Below, one piece after another: positions 36,714 to 45,295 of a DNA stretch of 64,000 bases. The notes beneath the pieces were generated by a model. The model worked only from the letters and a program-made list of their open reading frames with translations. It had not been told where the DNA came from and made no database searches. The stretch lies in the NCBI GenBank assembly GCA_030682795.1, contig JAUXNJ010000047.1:62001-126000 (forward strand). The letters are read 5' to 3'. The stretch comes from Sphingobacteriaceae bacterium. GTDB lineage: Bacteria > Bacteroidota > Bacteroidia > UBA7662. The position numbers and the translations under genes were made by a program. Numbering within the stretch: the stretch's first letter is position 1; every line of letters starts with the position of its first letter.

Positions 36714-37729
36714 GCCATCAGTTTATACACCATCTCCTTGAGTAACTCGCCATCCTCGGTTTCGTTACTGCCCAGTCCTTTGGACTTCAAATCGTATTCT
36801 AACAAAATGCCAATGCTTTTTTTGGTCTTCGGTAGACTGAAATTGCGAGCATAGGTGTCGTAATCCTTCAAAAAATACGGATTAACTCCAAGTGCAGCGG
36901 CCATTTGCTGTTGAGAAGCGCCTTTTTGGTAATGATAGTTGTATATTCTGCTAAAAAATGAATACAAAGATCCAATACACACAGGCATGCTAAAATTGCT
37001 GGCTTTCGGACTTTCAGCGAAGTAATTTACAATTTGAAAGGCCTTAAAGGTGTCTTTGCGGCCGATGGCGTTTTGCAATTCAAATACGTTGTAATCGCGA
37101 CTAATGCCTATGTATTTTTCAATCAAATCTACCGTAATAGCAGCCCCGGGTTGGAGGTTGATGGCCAGTTTTTCGACTTCAGAGGCGATGCGGCTGAGAT
37201 TGTTGCCCAGATATTCGGCCATAATCGCGGCTGTTTCGCTCGCCACTTTAAAGCCTTGTTCGTGAATGAAGCCTTCGATCCATTTGGCCAATTGGTAATC
37301 CTTGACCTTCTCGCTCAAAAACACCAAGCCTTTGTCATCTGCGGTTTTGTACGATTTTTTACGCTTGTCCAGCACCTTACTTTTGAAAGCCAGCACCAAA
37401 AAGGTGCTTCCCAACGGCTTTTCGAAATAGCTTTGAAGCTTTTCATACTCTTTGTCTGAAAGGCCTTGGGCTTCTTTAATGAGCACCAATTGCCTTTCGG
37501 CCATCATCGGAAAGCGACGGGCAGCATTCACAATGGTTACCGCATCAACGTCTCTGCCATAAATCACTGTTTGATTGAAGCCTTTTTGCTCTTCTGGGAT
37601 GGCCTCATTCTCAATCCAATGGGTGATTTTATCCATAAAAAAACCTTCTTCCCCATGCAAAAGCAGGATAGGAGGAAATTTACGGCTTTGGAGCTGTTTG
37701 AGTAGTTCCGGAAAGCTGATCTGGGCCAT
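36710..37729 (-). CDS. holA: DNA polymerase III delta subunit
   Basis: The delta subunit is part of the clamp loader that opens the beta clamp. The 339-residue product shows the HolA order: an N-terminal AAA-like region (FPPILLLHGEEGFFMDKIT, RRFPMMAERQLVLIKEAQ), then TAAIMAEYLGNNLSRIASEVEKLAI and YIGISRDYNVFELQNAIGRKD, and the C-terminal collar helices (GVNPYFLKDYDTYARNFS). The ATG directly follows the amn stop in the upstream direction of transcription (zero-base gap), so the two are co-transcribed. Confidence 0.93.
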   Translation of the reverse strand: MAQISFPELLKQLQSRKFPPILLLHGEEGFFMDKITHWIENEAIPEEQKGFNQTVIYGRDVDAVTIVNAARRFPMMAERQLVLIKEAQGLSDKEYEKLQSYFEKPLGSTFLVLAFKSKVLDKRKKSYKTADDKGLVFLSEKVKDYQLAKWIEGFIHEQGFKVASETAAIMAEYLGNNLSRIASEVEKLAINLQPGAAITVDLIEKYIGISRDYNVFELQNAIGRKDTFKAFQIVNYFAESPKASNFSMPVCIGSLYSFFSRIYNYHYQKGASQQQMAAALGVNPYFLKDYDTYARNFSLPKTKKSIGILLEYDLKSKGLGSNETEDGELLKEMVYKLMA

Positions 37730-38500
37730 TTAGAAGCGCAGGTGTTTAACTGTTAATCCGTTGTTGATGAGCTGCTTTAGGGAGCCTATGCCAACTTTCA
37801 AATGGTTTTCGACAAAATCCGCGGTGACTTTCGCATCACTTTCGGCGGTTTTAACACCTTCGGGAATCATTGGTTGATCGCTAATCAACAACAGCGCTCC
37901 TGTTGGAATACCATTGTGAAAGCCTGTAGTGAATACCGTTGCAGTTTCCATATCTATGGCCATGGCGCGGATGGTGCGTAGGTATTTTTTGAAGTTTTTG
38001 TCGTGCTCCCAAACCCTGCGATTGGTGGTGTACACCGTACCAGTCCAATAATCGAGGCCATGGTCGCGCACGGTGGTAGAGATGGCTTTTTGGAGGGCAA
38101 AGGAGGGTAGGGCTGGCACCTCTGGTGGGAAATAATCGTTAGAAGTACCCTCACCTCGGATTGCAGCAATGGGCAGCACCAGGTCGCCAATGGCATTCTT
38201 ACGTTTTAAACCCCCGCATTTCCCTAAAAAAAGCACAGCTTTGGGATTGATAGCGGTCAGCAGGTCCATCATGGTAGCGGCCATGGGACTTCCCATACCG
38301 AAATTTATCAGGGTAATGCCGTCGGCTACAACGCTTTGAATGGGCTTATCAATACCCATGATGGGTACTTGGTACCACTCTGAAAACATTTTGAGGTAGT
38401 TCGAAAAGTTGGTCAACAGCACATAAGGCGTAAAATCTTCCAGCGCCCTACCTGTGTAGCGCGGCAGCCAATTGTTGACAATGTCTTCTTTCGTTTTCAT
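37730..38500 (-). CDS. amn: AMP nucleosidase
   Basis: The enzyme hydrolyses AMP to adenine and ribose 5-phosphate, or acts as a related purine nucleosidase. The 256-residue product is the short, Bacteroidota-type form: MKTKEDIVNNWLPRYTGRALEDF at the N-terminus, ITLINFGMGSPMAATMMDLL and FLGKCGGLKRKNAIGDLVLP in the phosphorylase-like core, and AMAIDMETATVFTTGF plus LLLISDQPMI near the base-binding site. I chose the ATG at 38500 to match the family N-terminus. It is upstream of holA and divergent from the HSDR_N-type gene. Confidence 0.93.
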   Translation of the reverse strand: MKTKEDIVNNWLPRYTGRALEDFTPYVLLTNFSNYLKMFSEWYQVPIMGIDKPIQSVVADGITLINFGMGSPMAATMMDLLTAINPKAVLFLGKCGGLKRKNAIGDLVLPIAAIRGEGTSNDYFPPEVPALPSFALQKAISTTVRDHGLDYWTGTVYTTNRRVWEHDKNFKKYLRTIRAMAIDMETATVFTTGFHNGIPTGALLLISDQPMIPEGVKTAESDAKVTADFVENHLKVGIGSLKQLINNGLTVKHLRF

Positions 38501-38552
38501 ACTTTTGTTGAAGGCTAAATTAAACAATAAACGCCTCTTTTTGCGCGAATTT

Positions 38553-39020
38553 ATGCACAACCAGCATCTCGACTTACCGGCATTCGACTACCGATACAAG
38601 CAATCTGGCGGTAAAACCTATCTTTTTGACGCGTTTAGGAAAAAATATGTGGTGCTAACTCCCGAAGAATGGGTGCGACAGCATCTATTGCACTACTTGT
38701 GGAGTCAGTTAGGCTTTCCTATGGCCCTTATTTCTGTGGAAAAAAGTTTTTTGGTGGAGGGCTTACAAAGGCGATACGATGCTGTGGTATATGACCGGGC
38801 TTTTCAGCCCCTTTTGTTAATTGAGTGCAAGGCGCCATCGGTAGGGGTTGACCAGTCAGTTTTTGATCAGGCAGCACGTTACAACAGAACCCTCAAGGTG
38901 CCTTTTATGCTCGTGAGTAACGGACTAACGCATATATTGGCCAAGGTGGATGGAGAAGCGGGTCGTTATATTTTTGCCAATGGTTTACTAGGCTATGAGG
39001 CCTTGATGGCCGCCCAATAG
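38553..39020 (+). CDS. HSDR_N-type PD-(D/E)XK nuclease-like protein
   Basis: The 155-residue stand-alone protein resembles the N-terminal nuclease domain of type I restriction HsdR (HSDR_N_2): YLFDAFRKKYVVLTPEEWVRQHLLHYL, GLQRRYDAVVYD and LLLIECKAPSV, giving the D...ECK catalytic pattern, then QAARYNRTLKVPFMLVSNG. No helicase, methylase or specificity gene is nearby, so this is not a restriction system; the family is commonly found next to holA in Bacteroidota and may serve DNA repair or replication (inference). The ATG at 38553 is preferred over an upstream non-homologous extension. Its 3' end is 3 bases from the convergent oxidoreductase gene. Confidence 0.85.
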   Translation: MHNQHLDLPAFDYRYKQSGGKTYLFDAFRKKYVVLTPEEWVRQHLLHYLWSQLGFPMALISVEKSFLVEGLQRRYDAVVYDRAFQPLLLIECKAPSVGVDQSVFDQAARYNRTLKVPFMLVSNGLTHILAKVDGEAGRYIFANGLLGYEALMAAQ

Positions 39021-39023
39021 TAC

Positions 39024-39698
39024 TTACAAGCCTTTCGCGAGTATTTTCATCTCGTCGTTGAAAATGATTTCAAGGCCTTCATCTGTTTTTATGGAGTTTA
39101 GCAGCATGGCCTTGGCAACCGTTCGTACTTGAATAGATCGAAACCTGGTTGGAAAAAGCCATTGAATGAAGGGGAGAATGGCTGCGCCAATGCGTTCGCC
39201 TACTCGTATTTCCTTACGTTCACCTAGTAATAAGCCTGGCCTGTAAATCGATAGGCGATCGAAGCTTACAGCTTCCAGGGCCTTTTCGGTTTCACCTTTT
39301 ACGCGGTTGTAGAAGATCTTTGATTTGGCATCAGCACCAACGGCACTTACCAGGCTGAAGTGCGTCACACCTGCCTGTTTGGCTATATTGGCGGCATCCA
39401 CTACCATGTTGTAATCTACATTTTTGAATGCTTCTTTACTGCCAGCTTGTTTCATGGTTGTGCCCAAACAACAGTACACCCGACTGATGCCTGAAAAAGC
39501 ATCCAAATGGTTCACCAATTTGCTTAAATCAGCTTGTACAAATTGAATTTTATGGTGGTCATAAGCAGCAGGCCGACGGCCTAAGCATACGATGCCGTTT
39601 ACTTTATCGCTTTTTACAAGCTCTTCGAGCAAAGCACTGCCCACTGCCCCGGTGTAGCCAAGAATCAATGCATTAAAAAAAGGTTGGTTAATACTCAT
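39024..39698 (-). CDS. TIP30-like NAD(P)-binding oxidoreductase
   Basis: The 224-residue Rossmann-fold protein of the atypical short-chain dehydrogenase group has a nucleotide-binding motif LILGYTGAVGSALLEELV, GIVCLGRRP, YCCLGTTMKQAGSKEAFKNVDY, FSLVSAVGAD and the active-site-like FYNRVKGETEKAL (YxxxK), then RPGLLLGERKE. The pattern resembles HTATIP2/TIP30-like proteins. The substrate is unknown. It overlaps rlmH by one base as TAATG and is co-transcribed with it. Confidence 0.85.
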   Translation of the reverse strand: MSINQPFFNALILGYTGAVGSALLEELVKSDKVNGIVCLGRRPAAYDHHKIQFVQADLSKLVNHLDAFSGISRVYCCLGTTMKQAGSKEAFKNVDYNMVVDAANIAKQAGVTHFSLVSAVGADAKSKIFYNRVKGETEKALEAVSFDRLSIYRPGLLLGERKEIRVGERIGAAILPFIQWLFPTRFRSIQVRTVAKAMLLNSIKTDEGLEIIFNDEMKILAKGL

Positions 39699-40174
39699 TA
39701 GGCGTGGTGGTAGGGTTCGTTTTTGAGGATGGTAAAAGCGCGGTACAATTGTTCCAGAAAAATCAACCGCACAATTTGATGTGAAAAGGTCATGGTCGAG
39801 AGCGATATCTGGAAATCGGCCCGTTTGTAAATATCGTCACTAAATCCGAATGCACCACCAATCAAAAAATCAATTTGTGAGCGGCCAGCAACCGACCATT
39901 TTTCGATTTCTGTAGCAAAACCAGGTGAATCAAACTTTTTGCCGCGTTCATCTAAAAGCACCACCCAGCTTTTAGCGTTGATCTGCTTTTGGAACAGGAC
40001 AGCTTCTCGCCTACGCAGTTCCTCTGCTTGCAAATTGGTGGCGTTTTTTATCGAAGGCAGGGTCATGAGTTCAAACTGGCAATAATGCTTTAGTTTTTTT
40101 TCGTAAAAGCTTATACCAGCATCAATGAAGGCCTCCTGATTTTTGCCAATTTGTATTAAACGTACTTTTAACAT
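39698..40174 (-). CDS. rlmH: 23S rRNA pseudouridine-1915 N3-methyltransferase
   Basis: RlmH is a SPOUT methyltransferase acting on helix 69 of 23S rRNA in 70S ribosomes. The 158-residue product has the complete pattern: KVRLIQIGKNQEAFIDAGISFYEKKLKHY, LDERGKKFDSPGFA, FLIGGAFGFSDD and the C-terminal knot MTFSHQIVRLIFLEQLYRA...PYHHA. The start and end match family length. It is the first gene of a pair with the TIP30-like oxidoreductase. Confidence 0.97.
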   Translation of the reverse strand: MLKVRLIQIGKNQEAFIDAGISFYEKKLKHYCQFELMTLPSIKNATNLQAEELRRREAVLFQKQINAKSWVVLLDERGKKFDSPGFATEIEKWSVAGRSQIDFLIGGAFGFSDDIYKRADFQISLSTMTFSHQIVRLIFLEQLYRAFTILKNEPYHHA

Positions 40175-40187
40175 GCCTTAAAAATAA

Positions 40188-40213
40188 GAAAGCCTCCACA
40201 AAGGGAGGCTTTC
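40188..40213 (-). terminator. Terminator after the FKBP-type isomerase gene
   Basis: A 10-bp perfect stem GAAAGCCTCC / GGAGGCTTTC encloses a 6-base loop. On the minus strand it is followed by TTATTTTTAAG, and it lies 19 bases beyond the isomerase stop. Confidence 0.85.
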
Positions 40214-40231
40214 ATTCAATCTTTGGATGGT

Positions 40232-40924
40232 TTATTTGTCGATGCTCAACAACTCCACCTCAAAAATGAGGGTGGCATGTGGACCAATTAACTGACCAGC
40301 ACCGCGCTCACCATATGCCAAATCGCTTGGGAGGTAGATGCGGAACTTAGAACCTACTGGCATCAGCTGTAAAGCTTCTGTCCAGCCAGTAATTACACCA
40401 TTTAATGGGAAAGTAGCTGGTTCGCCGCGATCAACTGAGCTGTCAAACACTTTACCATCGGTTAAGGTACCATGGTAGTGTACAGTTACTTTGTCGGTAG
40501 CTACCGGCTTAGGACCTTCGCCCATCTTCAATACTTCATACTGCAAACCGCTAGCAGTTGTGGTTACACCTGCCTTTTTAGCGTTTTCAGCTAAGAATGC
40601 CTCACCAGCCTTGCGACCTTCTTTGGCTTTTTTCTCCATCATAGAAGCGAAATAGTTTTGGATGATGCCATTGGCTTCTTCTTCGCCAATGCTTAATTTT
40701 TTGTCACCCATCACATCTTCCATAGCCTTCATCATGGCAGCGATGTTGATGTCGCCAAAGCCTTGACCTTTGAGGTTGTTGCCGATGTTCACGCCTAAGC
40801 TGTAGCTTACGGAGTCAATTTCTGTTTTGAGAGCTGCGTTTTTGTCCATTTTCTTTTGACCATTGCAAGCCGTGAATGCGAATACACTCAGGCCTGTTAC
40901 TAATAAAATTGATTTGAGTTGCAT
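40232..40924 (-). CDS. FKBP-type peptidyl-prolyl isomerase lipoprotein (Mip/FklB-like)
   Basis: The enzyme catalyses proline cis-trans isomerisation in exported proteins. The 230-residue product has a lipoprotein signal ending in FAFTAC, an N-terminal dimerisation region (DSVSYSLGVNIGNNLKGQGF, GFxxE-type), a helical linker rich in Lys/Ala, and a C-terminal FKBP domain (KVTVHYHGTLTDGKVFDSSVDRG, GVITGWTEALQLMPVG, YGERGAGQLIGPHATLIFEVEL). The true start is the ATG at 40924, which gives the lipoprotein signal. It is the last gene of the ribD-EamA-yigZ cluster and is followed by a terminator. Confidence 0.95.
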   Translation of the reverse strand: MQLKSILLVTGLSVFAFTACNGQKKMDKNAALKTEIDSVSYSLGVNIGNNLKGQGFGDINIAAMMKAMEDVMGDKKLSIGEEEANGIIQNYFASMMEKKAKEGRKAGEAFLAENAKKAGVTTTASGLQYEVLKMGEGPKPVATDKVTVHYHGTLTDGKVFDSSVDRGEPATFPLNGVITGWTEALQLMPVGSKFRIYLPSDLAYGERGAGQLIGPHATLIFEVELLSIDK

Positions 40925-40968
40925 AATTTTCGATTGTAACGGTGCGAATATAAGTGATAAAAAATAAA

Positions 40969-41580
40969 TCATTCAATTTCTTCATCGATTGGTAAGATAT
41001 TAACATGATATAGGGATTCAAACCGCCTTTGTGCGGGCTCAATCGCGTCTAGATCGCCTATGAAATGCAAAATCAACCCCGTTTGCTCATAGGTAATGCG
41101 GGGTTTCAGAAGTAGTTCATTGATTATTTTTTGAACTTCTGAAAACTGCTCATAAGAACAACTGATCCTTAATTGTCGCACGAGAGGCAGTGGCGCCGTT
41201 TCACACAGCGCAAGGGCTTGTTGGGCGGCACCCCCATAGGCATCGATCAAACCGCGCACGCCAAGCAAAGTACCACCAAAATAGCGTACTACCACCACGA
41301 GCGTATTGGTGAGGTTCAATTGGTCGATGGCCGATAGTATGGGCCTGCCAGCTGTACCTACAGGTTCACCGTCATCGTTGCTGCGATACCTAGCTCCATT
41401 TTCTCCCAACCGATAGGCGTAGCACCAATGTCGGGCAGCAAAATGGTCCTTCTTGAGTTGCTCCAGTATAGGGGGGATATCAGCGTCATCAAAAACCCCA
41501 TAAGTATAACCAATAAACTTACTTCCCTTTTCTCTATAAATGGAAGAATGAAAGCTAAGCAATTGATTTTTGCGAATCAT
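40969..41580 (-). CDS. YigZ/IMPACT-family protein
   Basis: The 203-residue protein has the IMPACT family N-terminal domain: SIYREKGSKFIGYTYGV, FAARHWCYAYRLGENGARYRSNDDGEPVGTAGRPIL and VVVVRYFGGTLLGVRGLIDAYGGAA. The C-terminal DUF1949-like half (LRISCSYEQFSEVQKIINE) is also present. Bacterial YigZ proteins have unclear roles; a ribosome-linked function is suggested from eukaryotic IMPACT. It overlaps the EamA gene by 4 bases (ATGA). Confidence 0.94.
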   Translation of the reverse strand: MIRKNQLLSFHSSIYREKGSKFIGYTYGVFDDADIPPILEQLKKDHFAARHWCYAYRLGENGARYRSNDDGEPVGTAGRPILSAIDQLNLTNTLVVVVRYFGGTLLGVRGLIDAYGGAAQQALALCETAPLPLVRQLRISCSYEQFSEVQKIINELLLKPRITYEQTGLILHFIGDLDAIEPAQRRFESLYHVNILPIDEEIE

Positions 41581-42434
41581 GCTACGCTACTGTATAAGAG
41601 AATGGAGGCGATGGCCGCAGCTAATGCGCGCCATTGTTTGGCTTTGGGTTGCTCTTGATACAGCCACCAGGCGCCCATTCCTGCCAACAAAATGGTGCCT
41701 ACATTAAGGAGCGGGAAAATAACTGCGCCATTGATTTCCGACCGGAAGGCCTTTAGTAAGCCGAAAACCGATAAAAAATTGGTGATACCTAGCAAGATAC
41801 CTGCAGCGAAACTTGGCCAGGAAAGTCTCTTTTTTGCTTGCAAATGCTGTATGCCAATGGCACTCCAGCCGAAAATAGCAGAGGTGCCAAACAAACTCAT
41901 TAAAAACAAACCATGTTGGGTAGGAGGTAGCAGCTTTACTTCCACATAATTTAAACTCGCATCGGCTAGTCCGCCGCCTAAAAAGATGGCAATGGGCAAA
42001 AACCAGACTTTTTTAGATGTATTCTTGCTTGTATTTTGATTGCTACTCCATAAAATCGCTGCAATGGCGCAGACAAAGGCGGCCAAATGCTGCCACTGCA
42101 ATTCAGTTTGGTACAATGAAAATGCCACCATCATGGGGATGGCAAACGACATTTTAGCAGCCACCGTGGTAACGTTAACGCCGAGTTGCTGGGCACTTTT
42201 GCCAATCCACACAAATACCATTACGAACAGCAAACCAATGAAGGCTGCCCAAGGAAGCCAAGGGGTTGAGAATCCAAAAGGAGGTAAATCGCCCTGCAGC
42301 AGCCAGCCTAATAAAATGCAGCTTAAATAATTACTCGCCACCGCAAGTAGGGTGTCGATTTTCCAACGCTCAAACTGACGAAAGAGCAAAAAATTAAAGA
42401 CAGAACAGCCAATGCTGAGCAGGAGCCAAATCAT
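41577..42434 (-). CDS. EamA/DMT-superfamily transporter
   Basis: The 285-residue protein has about ten hydrophobic helices (LLLSIGCSVFNFLLF, YLSCILLGWLLQG, AFIGLLFVMVFVWIG, VWFLPIAIFLGGGLADASLN, FAAGILLGITNFLSVFGLL, VIFPLLNVGTILLAGMGAWWLY), typical of drug/metabolite transporters. The substrate is unknown. Both ends overlap neighbours by 4 bases (ribD upstream, yigZ downstream), so it belongs to a tightly packed operon. The link to riboflavin synthesis is positional only. Confidence 0.88.
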   Translation of the reverse strand: MIWLLLSIGCSVFNFLLFRQFERWKIDTLLAVASNYLSCILLGWLLQGDLPPFGFSTPWLPWAAFIGLLFVMVFVWIGKSAQQLGVNVTTVAAKMSFAIPMMVAFSLYQTELQWQHLAAFVCAIAAILWSSNQNTSKNTSKKVWFLPIAIFLGGGLADASLNYVEVKLLPPTQHGLFLMSLFGTSAIFGWSAIGIQHLQAKKRLSWPSFAAGILLGITNFLSVFGLLKAFRSEINGAVIFPLLNVGTILLAGMGAWWLYQEQPKAKQWRALAAAIASILLYSSVA

Positions 42435-43429
42435 ACTTTTTGATTCAAGTAAATATTTAGTTGATCATTACCAATAATCTCTGAATGAAACAAATAACTT
42501 TTTTGTGGTATAGGGGATGGAAGTCCGGTTTGCAGCTGGTGGCGGGCTTCAAATACCCGAATTTCATCCCACAGCCCTGTTTCTAAAAAGGCATTTAAGA
42601 GATGTTGACCGCCTTCTACCAATACAGATTGGATGCTTTGCTGCTGCAGCTTTTGTAAGATACCGGGCAATTGCTCAACAAGGGAATTTTGCTGGTAAAC
42701 CAGGCGTGTAGTAGGGGCTGCGGCATCAAAAACCTGCCAGTCACTAGACAAGAAAGGCTCGCGTTCAAGCACAAAGCGGTGCGGATTGGGGCCTTGCACC
42801 AAACGGGTGGTAAGCGCCGGGTTGTCGGCCAGCACGGTGCCAGCACCTACTAGAATGCCGCTTTCTTCGGCCCGCCATCGGTGGGTGAGGAGTTTGCTTT
42901 CAGGACTACTGATCCAATAGGGCCCATTTATGGCTGGTGCCATAAAACCATCCGCACTTTCAGCCCATTTGAGAATGATGTAAGGCCTTTTTTGTTCTTG
43001 AAAGGTGAAAAAACGGCGGTTTAGCCAGCGACCTTGTTCTGCCAAGACCCCTATTACCACATCGCAACCTGCAGCTTCAAGCATAGCAATGCCCTTGCCA
43101 GCTACGGCAGGAAAGGGATCAACGTTAGCCACCACAACTTTTTTTATGCCCTTTTCAATGATTAAAAGACTGCAAGGTGGGGTTTTGCCATAATGCGCAC
43201 AAGGTTCTAAAGTGACGTAAAGGGTGGCTTCAGCAAGTAAAGCAGGGTTTTCAACCGCTGCAATGGCGTTCACTTCAGCATGTGCCTGGCCATACTGCTG
43301 GTGCCAGCCTTCGCCGATAATTTGATTATTATGCACAATTACGCAACCTACCATGGGATTGGGGGCTACTGCTCCTTGTCCCAAAGCGGCAAGCTCCAAA
43401 GCCCGTTGCATATAAAGCGCGTGCTGCAT
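42431..43429 (-). CDS. ribD: Bifunctional riboflavin deaminase/reductase RibD
   Basis: RibD deaminates and then reduces the pyrimidine intermediate of riboflavin synthesis. The N-terminal deaminase has the zinc motifs AHAEVNAIAAVE and TLEPCAHYGKTPPC and the start pattern YMQRALELAALGQGAVAPNPMVGCVIV. The C-terminal reductase has ILKWAESADGFMAP, SGILVGAGTVLADNPALTTR and VLVEGGQHLLNAFLE. I chose the ATG at 43429 because relatives have about seven residues before YM.RAL; 43447 is possible. It is divergent from prmC. Confidence 0.94.
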   Translation of the reverse strand: MQHALYMQRALELAALGQGAVAPNPMVGCVIVHNNQIIGEGWHQQYGQAHAEVNAIAAVENPALLAEATLYVTLEPCAHYGKTPPCSLLIIEKGIKKVVVANVDPFPAVAGKGIAMLEAAGCDVVIGVLAEQGRWLNRRFFTFQEQKRPYIILKWAESADGFMAPAINGPYWISSPESKLLTHRWRAEESGILVGAGTVLADNPALTTRLVQGPNPHRFVLEREPFLSSDWQVFDAAAPTTRLVYQQNSLVEQLPGILQKLQQQSIQSVLVEGGQHLLNAFLETGLWDEIRVFEARHQLQTGLPSPIPQKSYLFHSEIIGNDQLNIYLNQKV

Positions 43430-43498
43430 CCGGGCAAAGTTAAACATTGACGCGGCACCCACTTACACCTTTTTTGCGAAGAATTCACATCTTTGCGC

Positions 43499-44341
43499 AT
43501 GGACCAGCCGGTAAGAACCTATCAGCAAGTTAAGAAGCAAGCCTTTGACCATGTTTTGGCTCAACTATATGAGGCTGGCGAATTGCGAGCCATGTGGGGG
43601 AGCTGGTTGGAGCATCATACCGGCCATACCGTCAGTCAATGGGCGCGATTGCAGTACGAGCCTTTTCCAAGCGAGTATTTAGCCGATTTACGCAGGGTGG
43701 TGGCCGAATTACAGACCGGAAAGCCTCTTCAATACGTGCTCAATGAAGCTTTTTTCTTAGGTAGGAAGTTTGTGTTGAACGAAAGTGTGCTCATTCCCCG
43801 ACCCGAAACCGAAGAATTGGTGCTGTGGATGCTTGAAACTTTGTCCGAACCGCAATTACGGCTCATCGATTTGGGTACGGGTAGTGGTGTAATTCCTATC
43901 AGTCTGAAGCTCGATAGACCAAATTGGGAGTTAACGGGCGTTGATTTGTCGCTTGCGGCACTGGAAACTGCGAGTACCAATGGCGCGATGCATCGGGCTG
44001 CGGTACAATGGCTGGCAGGTGACATGCTACACATGGATTTGCCTGAGTGGGATGTTCTAATCAGCAATCCGCCTTACATTCCATTCGACGAGGCCGATAC
44101 GCTGGCACCCCATGTAGTGCGGTTTGAGCCAGCCATGGCCTTGTTTTCGCCCACAAACGACGCTTTGCTTTTCTATCGCTCTTTGGCGGTGCGGGCCAGG
44201 CAGGCAGCTCCTGGCAAACAGCTCTTTATGGAGCTGAACTACGAAAAAGCCCTCGAAATTGAGGGCTTGTTTGAGGGGATGAAAACGGAAATACGTGCCG
44301 ATTTACAAGGCAAGGCACGCATGCTCAGGGTCATTACTTAA
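43499..44341 (+). CDS. prmC: Peptide chain release factor N5-glutamine methyltransferase
   Basis: PrmC methylates the glutamine of the GGQ motif in release factors RF1/RF2, so it acts on the prfB product encoded about 11 kb away. The 280-residue product has the N-terminal helical domain (KPLQYVLNEAFFLGRKFVLNESVLIPRPETEELVLWML), the SAM-binding LIDLGTGSGVIPISL, and the catalytic NPPYIPFDEA motif. The start is the ATG at 43499, two codons after a TTG. The stop shares TTAA with the convergent fabD stop. Confidence 0.96.
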   Translation: MDQPVRTYQQVKKQAFDHVLAQLYEAGELRAMWGSWLEHHTGHTVSQWARLQYEPFPSEYLADLRRVVAELQTGKPLQYVLNEAFFLGRKFVLNESVLIPRPETEELVLWMLETLSEPQLRLIDLGTGSGVIPISLKLDRPNWELTGVDLSLAALETASTNGAMHRAAVQWLAGDMLHMDLPEWDVLISNPPYIPFDEADTLAPHVVRFEPAMALFSPTNDALLFYRSLAVRARQAAPGKQLFMELNYEKALEIEGLFEGMKTEIRADLQGKARMLRVIT

Positions 44342-45225
44342 GAAAGTGCAGCACTGCTGGCCGGCATTTGGCGATCTACCTTTTTGAGAAGGCCTTGAAG
44401 TACTTTCCCTGGTCCAACCTCTGTAAATGAGCTCGCGCCATCGGTAATCATTTGCTGCGTGGTTTGGGTCCAACGCACGGCACCTGTTAATTGGTTGATG
44501 AGATTTTGCTGAATTTCTGCAGGGTCGGTTACACCTTTCGCTGTTACGTTTTGGTAAATGGGACAAACAGGAGCTTTAAAAGTAGTTTCTTTGATGGCAG
44601 CTTCTAGCTCTAGCCGGGCTGGTTCCATTAAAGGAGAGTGGAAGGCTCCGCCTACAGCCAATACCACGGTTTTGAGTGCTCCAGCCGCTTTGAGGGCCTC
44701 ATTCGCCAATTCAATACCCGCAATGCTGCCTGAAATTACCAATTGGCCTGGACAATTATAATTGGCAGGTACCACAATTTCATTGGTAATCGACGCGCAA
44801 ACATCTTCTACTACTTTATCATCCAAACCAAGCACAGCCGCCATGGTCGAAGGTTCTAATTCACAAGCCTTTTGCATGGCCATGGCGCGTTTGGCTACCA
44901 AGCGAAGACCATCTTCAAAGGCCATGCTGCCGCAAGCCACGAGTGCAGAAAACTCACCTAATGAATGTCCAGCTGCCATTTTTGGTTGAAAATCGGCTCC
45001 TAATAAACGGGCAACGACCACCGAGTGTAAAAAGATGGCTGGTTGGGTCACCTTGGTTTGGCGGAGTTCTTCCTCCGTGCCATCAAACATAATATCGGTA
45101 ATTCGGAATCCTAAAATATCATTGGCTTGTTCAAAAAGCGCCTTGGCCGCTGGATATTGCTCGTACAAATCTTTGCCCATGCCAGGGAATTGGGCGCCTT
45201 GCCCTGGAAATACATATGCTTTCAT
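44338..45225 (-). CDS. fabD: Malonyl-CoA:ACP transacylase
   Basis: FabD loads malonyl groups onto acyl carrier protein for fatty-acid synthesis. The 295-residue protein has FPGQGAQFPGMGKDLYEQYP at the start, the nucleophile Ser in AGHSLGEFSALVA, the malonyl-binding Arg region LRLVAKRAMAMQ, and the catalytic His in GGAFHSPLMEPA. A 15-base inverted repeat lies in the upstream spacer, 31 bases before the start. Upstream is the pterin synthase gene on the same strand (70-base spacer). Confidence 0.97.
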   Translation of the reverse strand: MKAYVFPGQGAQFPGMGKDLYEQYPAAKALFEQANDILGFRITDIMFDGTEEELRQTKVTQPAIFLHSVVVARLLGADFQPKMAAGHSLGEFSALVACGSMAFEDGLRLVAKRAMAMQKACELEPSTMAAVLGLDDKVVEDVCASITNEIVVPANYNCPGQLVISGSIAGIELANEALKAAGALKTVVLAVGGAFHSPLMEPARLELEAAIKETTFKAPVCPIYQNVTAKGVTDPAEIQQNLINQLTGAVRWTQTTQQMITDGASSFTEVGPGKVLQGLLKKVDRQMPASSAALS

Positions 45226-45256
45226 AAAATCAAATTTGGTAAACGTTTGAAGGAAC

Positions 45257-45271
45257 AGTCTAAACTAGACT
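45257..45271. repeat. Inverted repeat upstream of fabD
   Basis: AGTCTA and TAGACT form perfect 6-bp arms around AAC, in the 70-base spacer between the pterin synthase stop and the fabD start. On the plus strand it is followed by a T-run; on the transcribed minus strand it is not, so it is unlikely to be a terminator of the pterin synthase gene. Confidence 0.4.
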
Positions 45272-45295
45272 ATTTTTTAAATAAAAGAGGCGATT

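Noticed and set aside
37034-37459. A 141-codon open frame on the plus strand opposite holA
   Set aside because: It is fully antisense to a well-supported holA gene and shows no family pattern.
38553-39020. Evidence of a type I restriction-modification system
   Set aside because: Only an HSDR_N-like domain is present; HsdM, HsdS and the helicase part are absent from the window.
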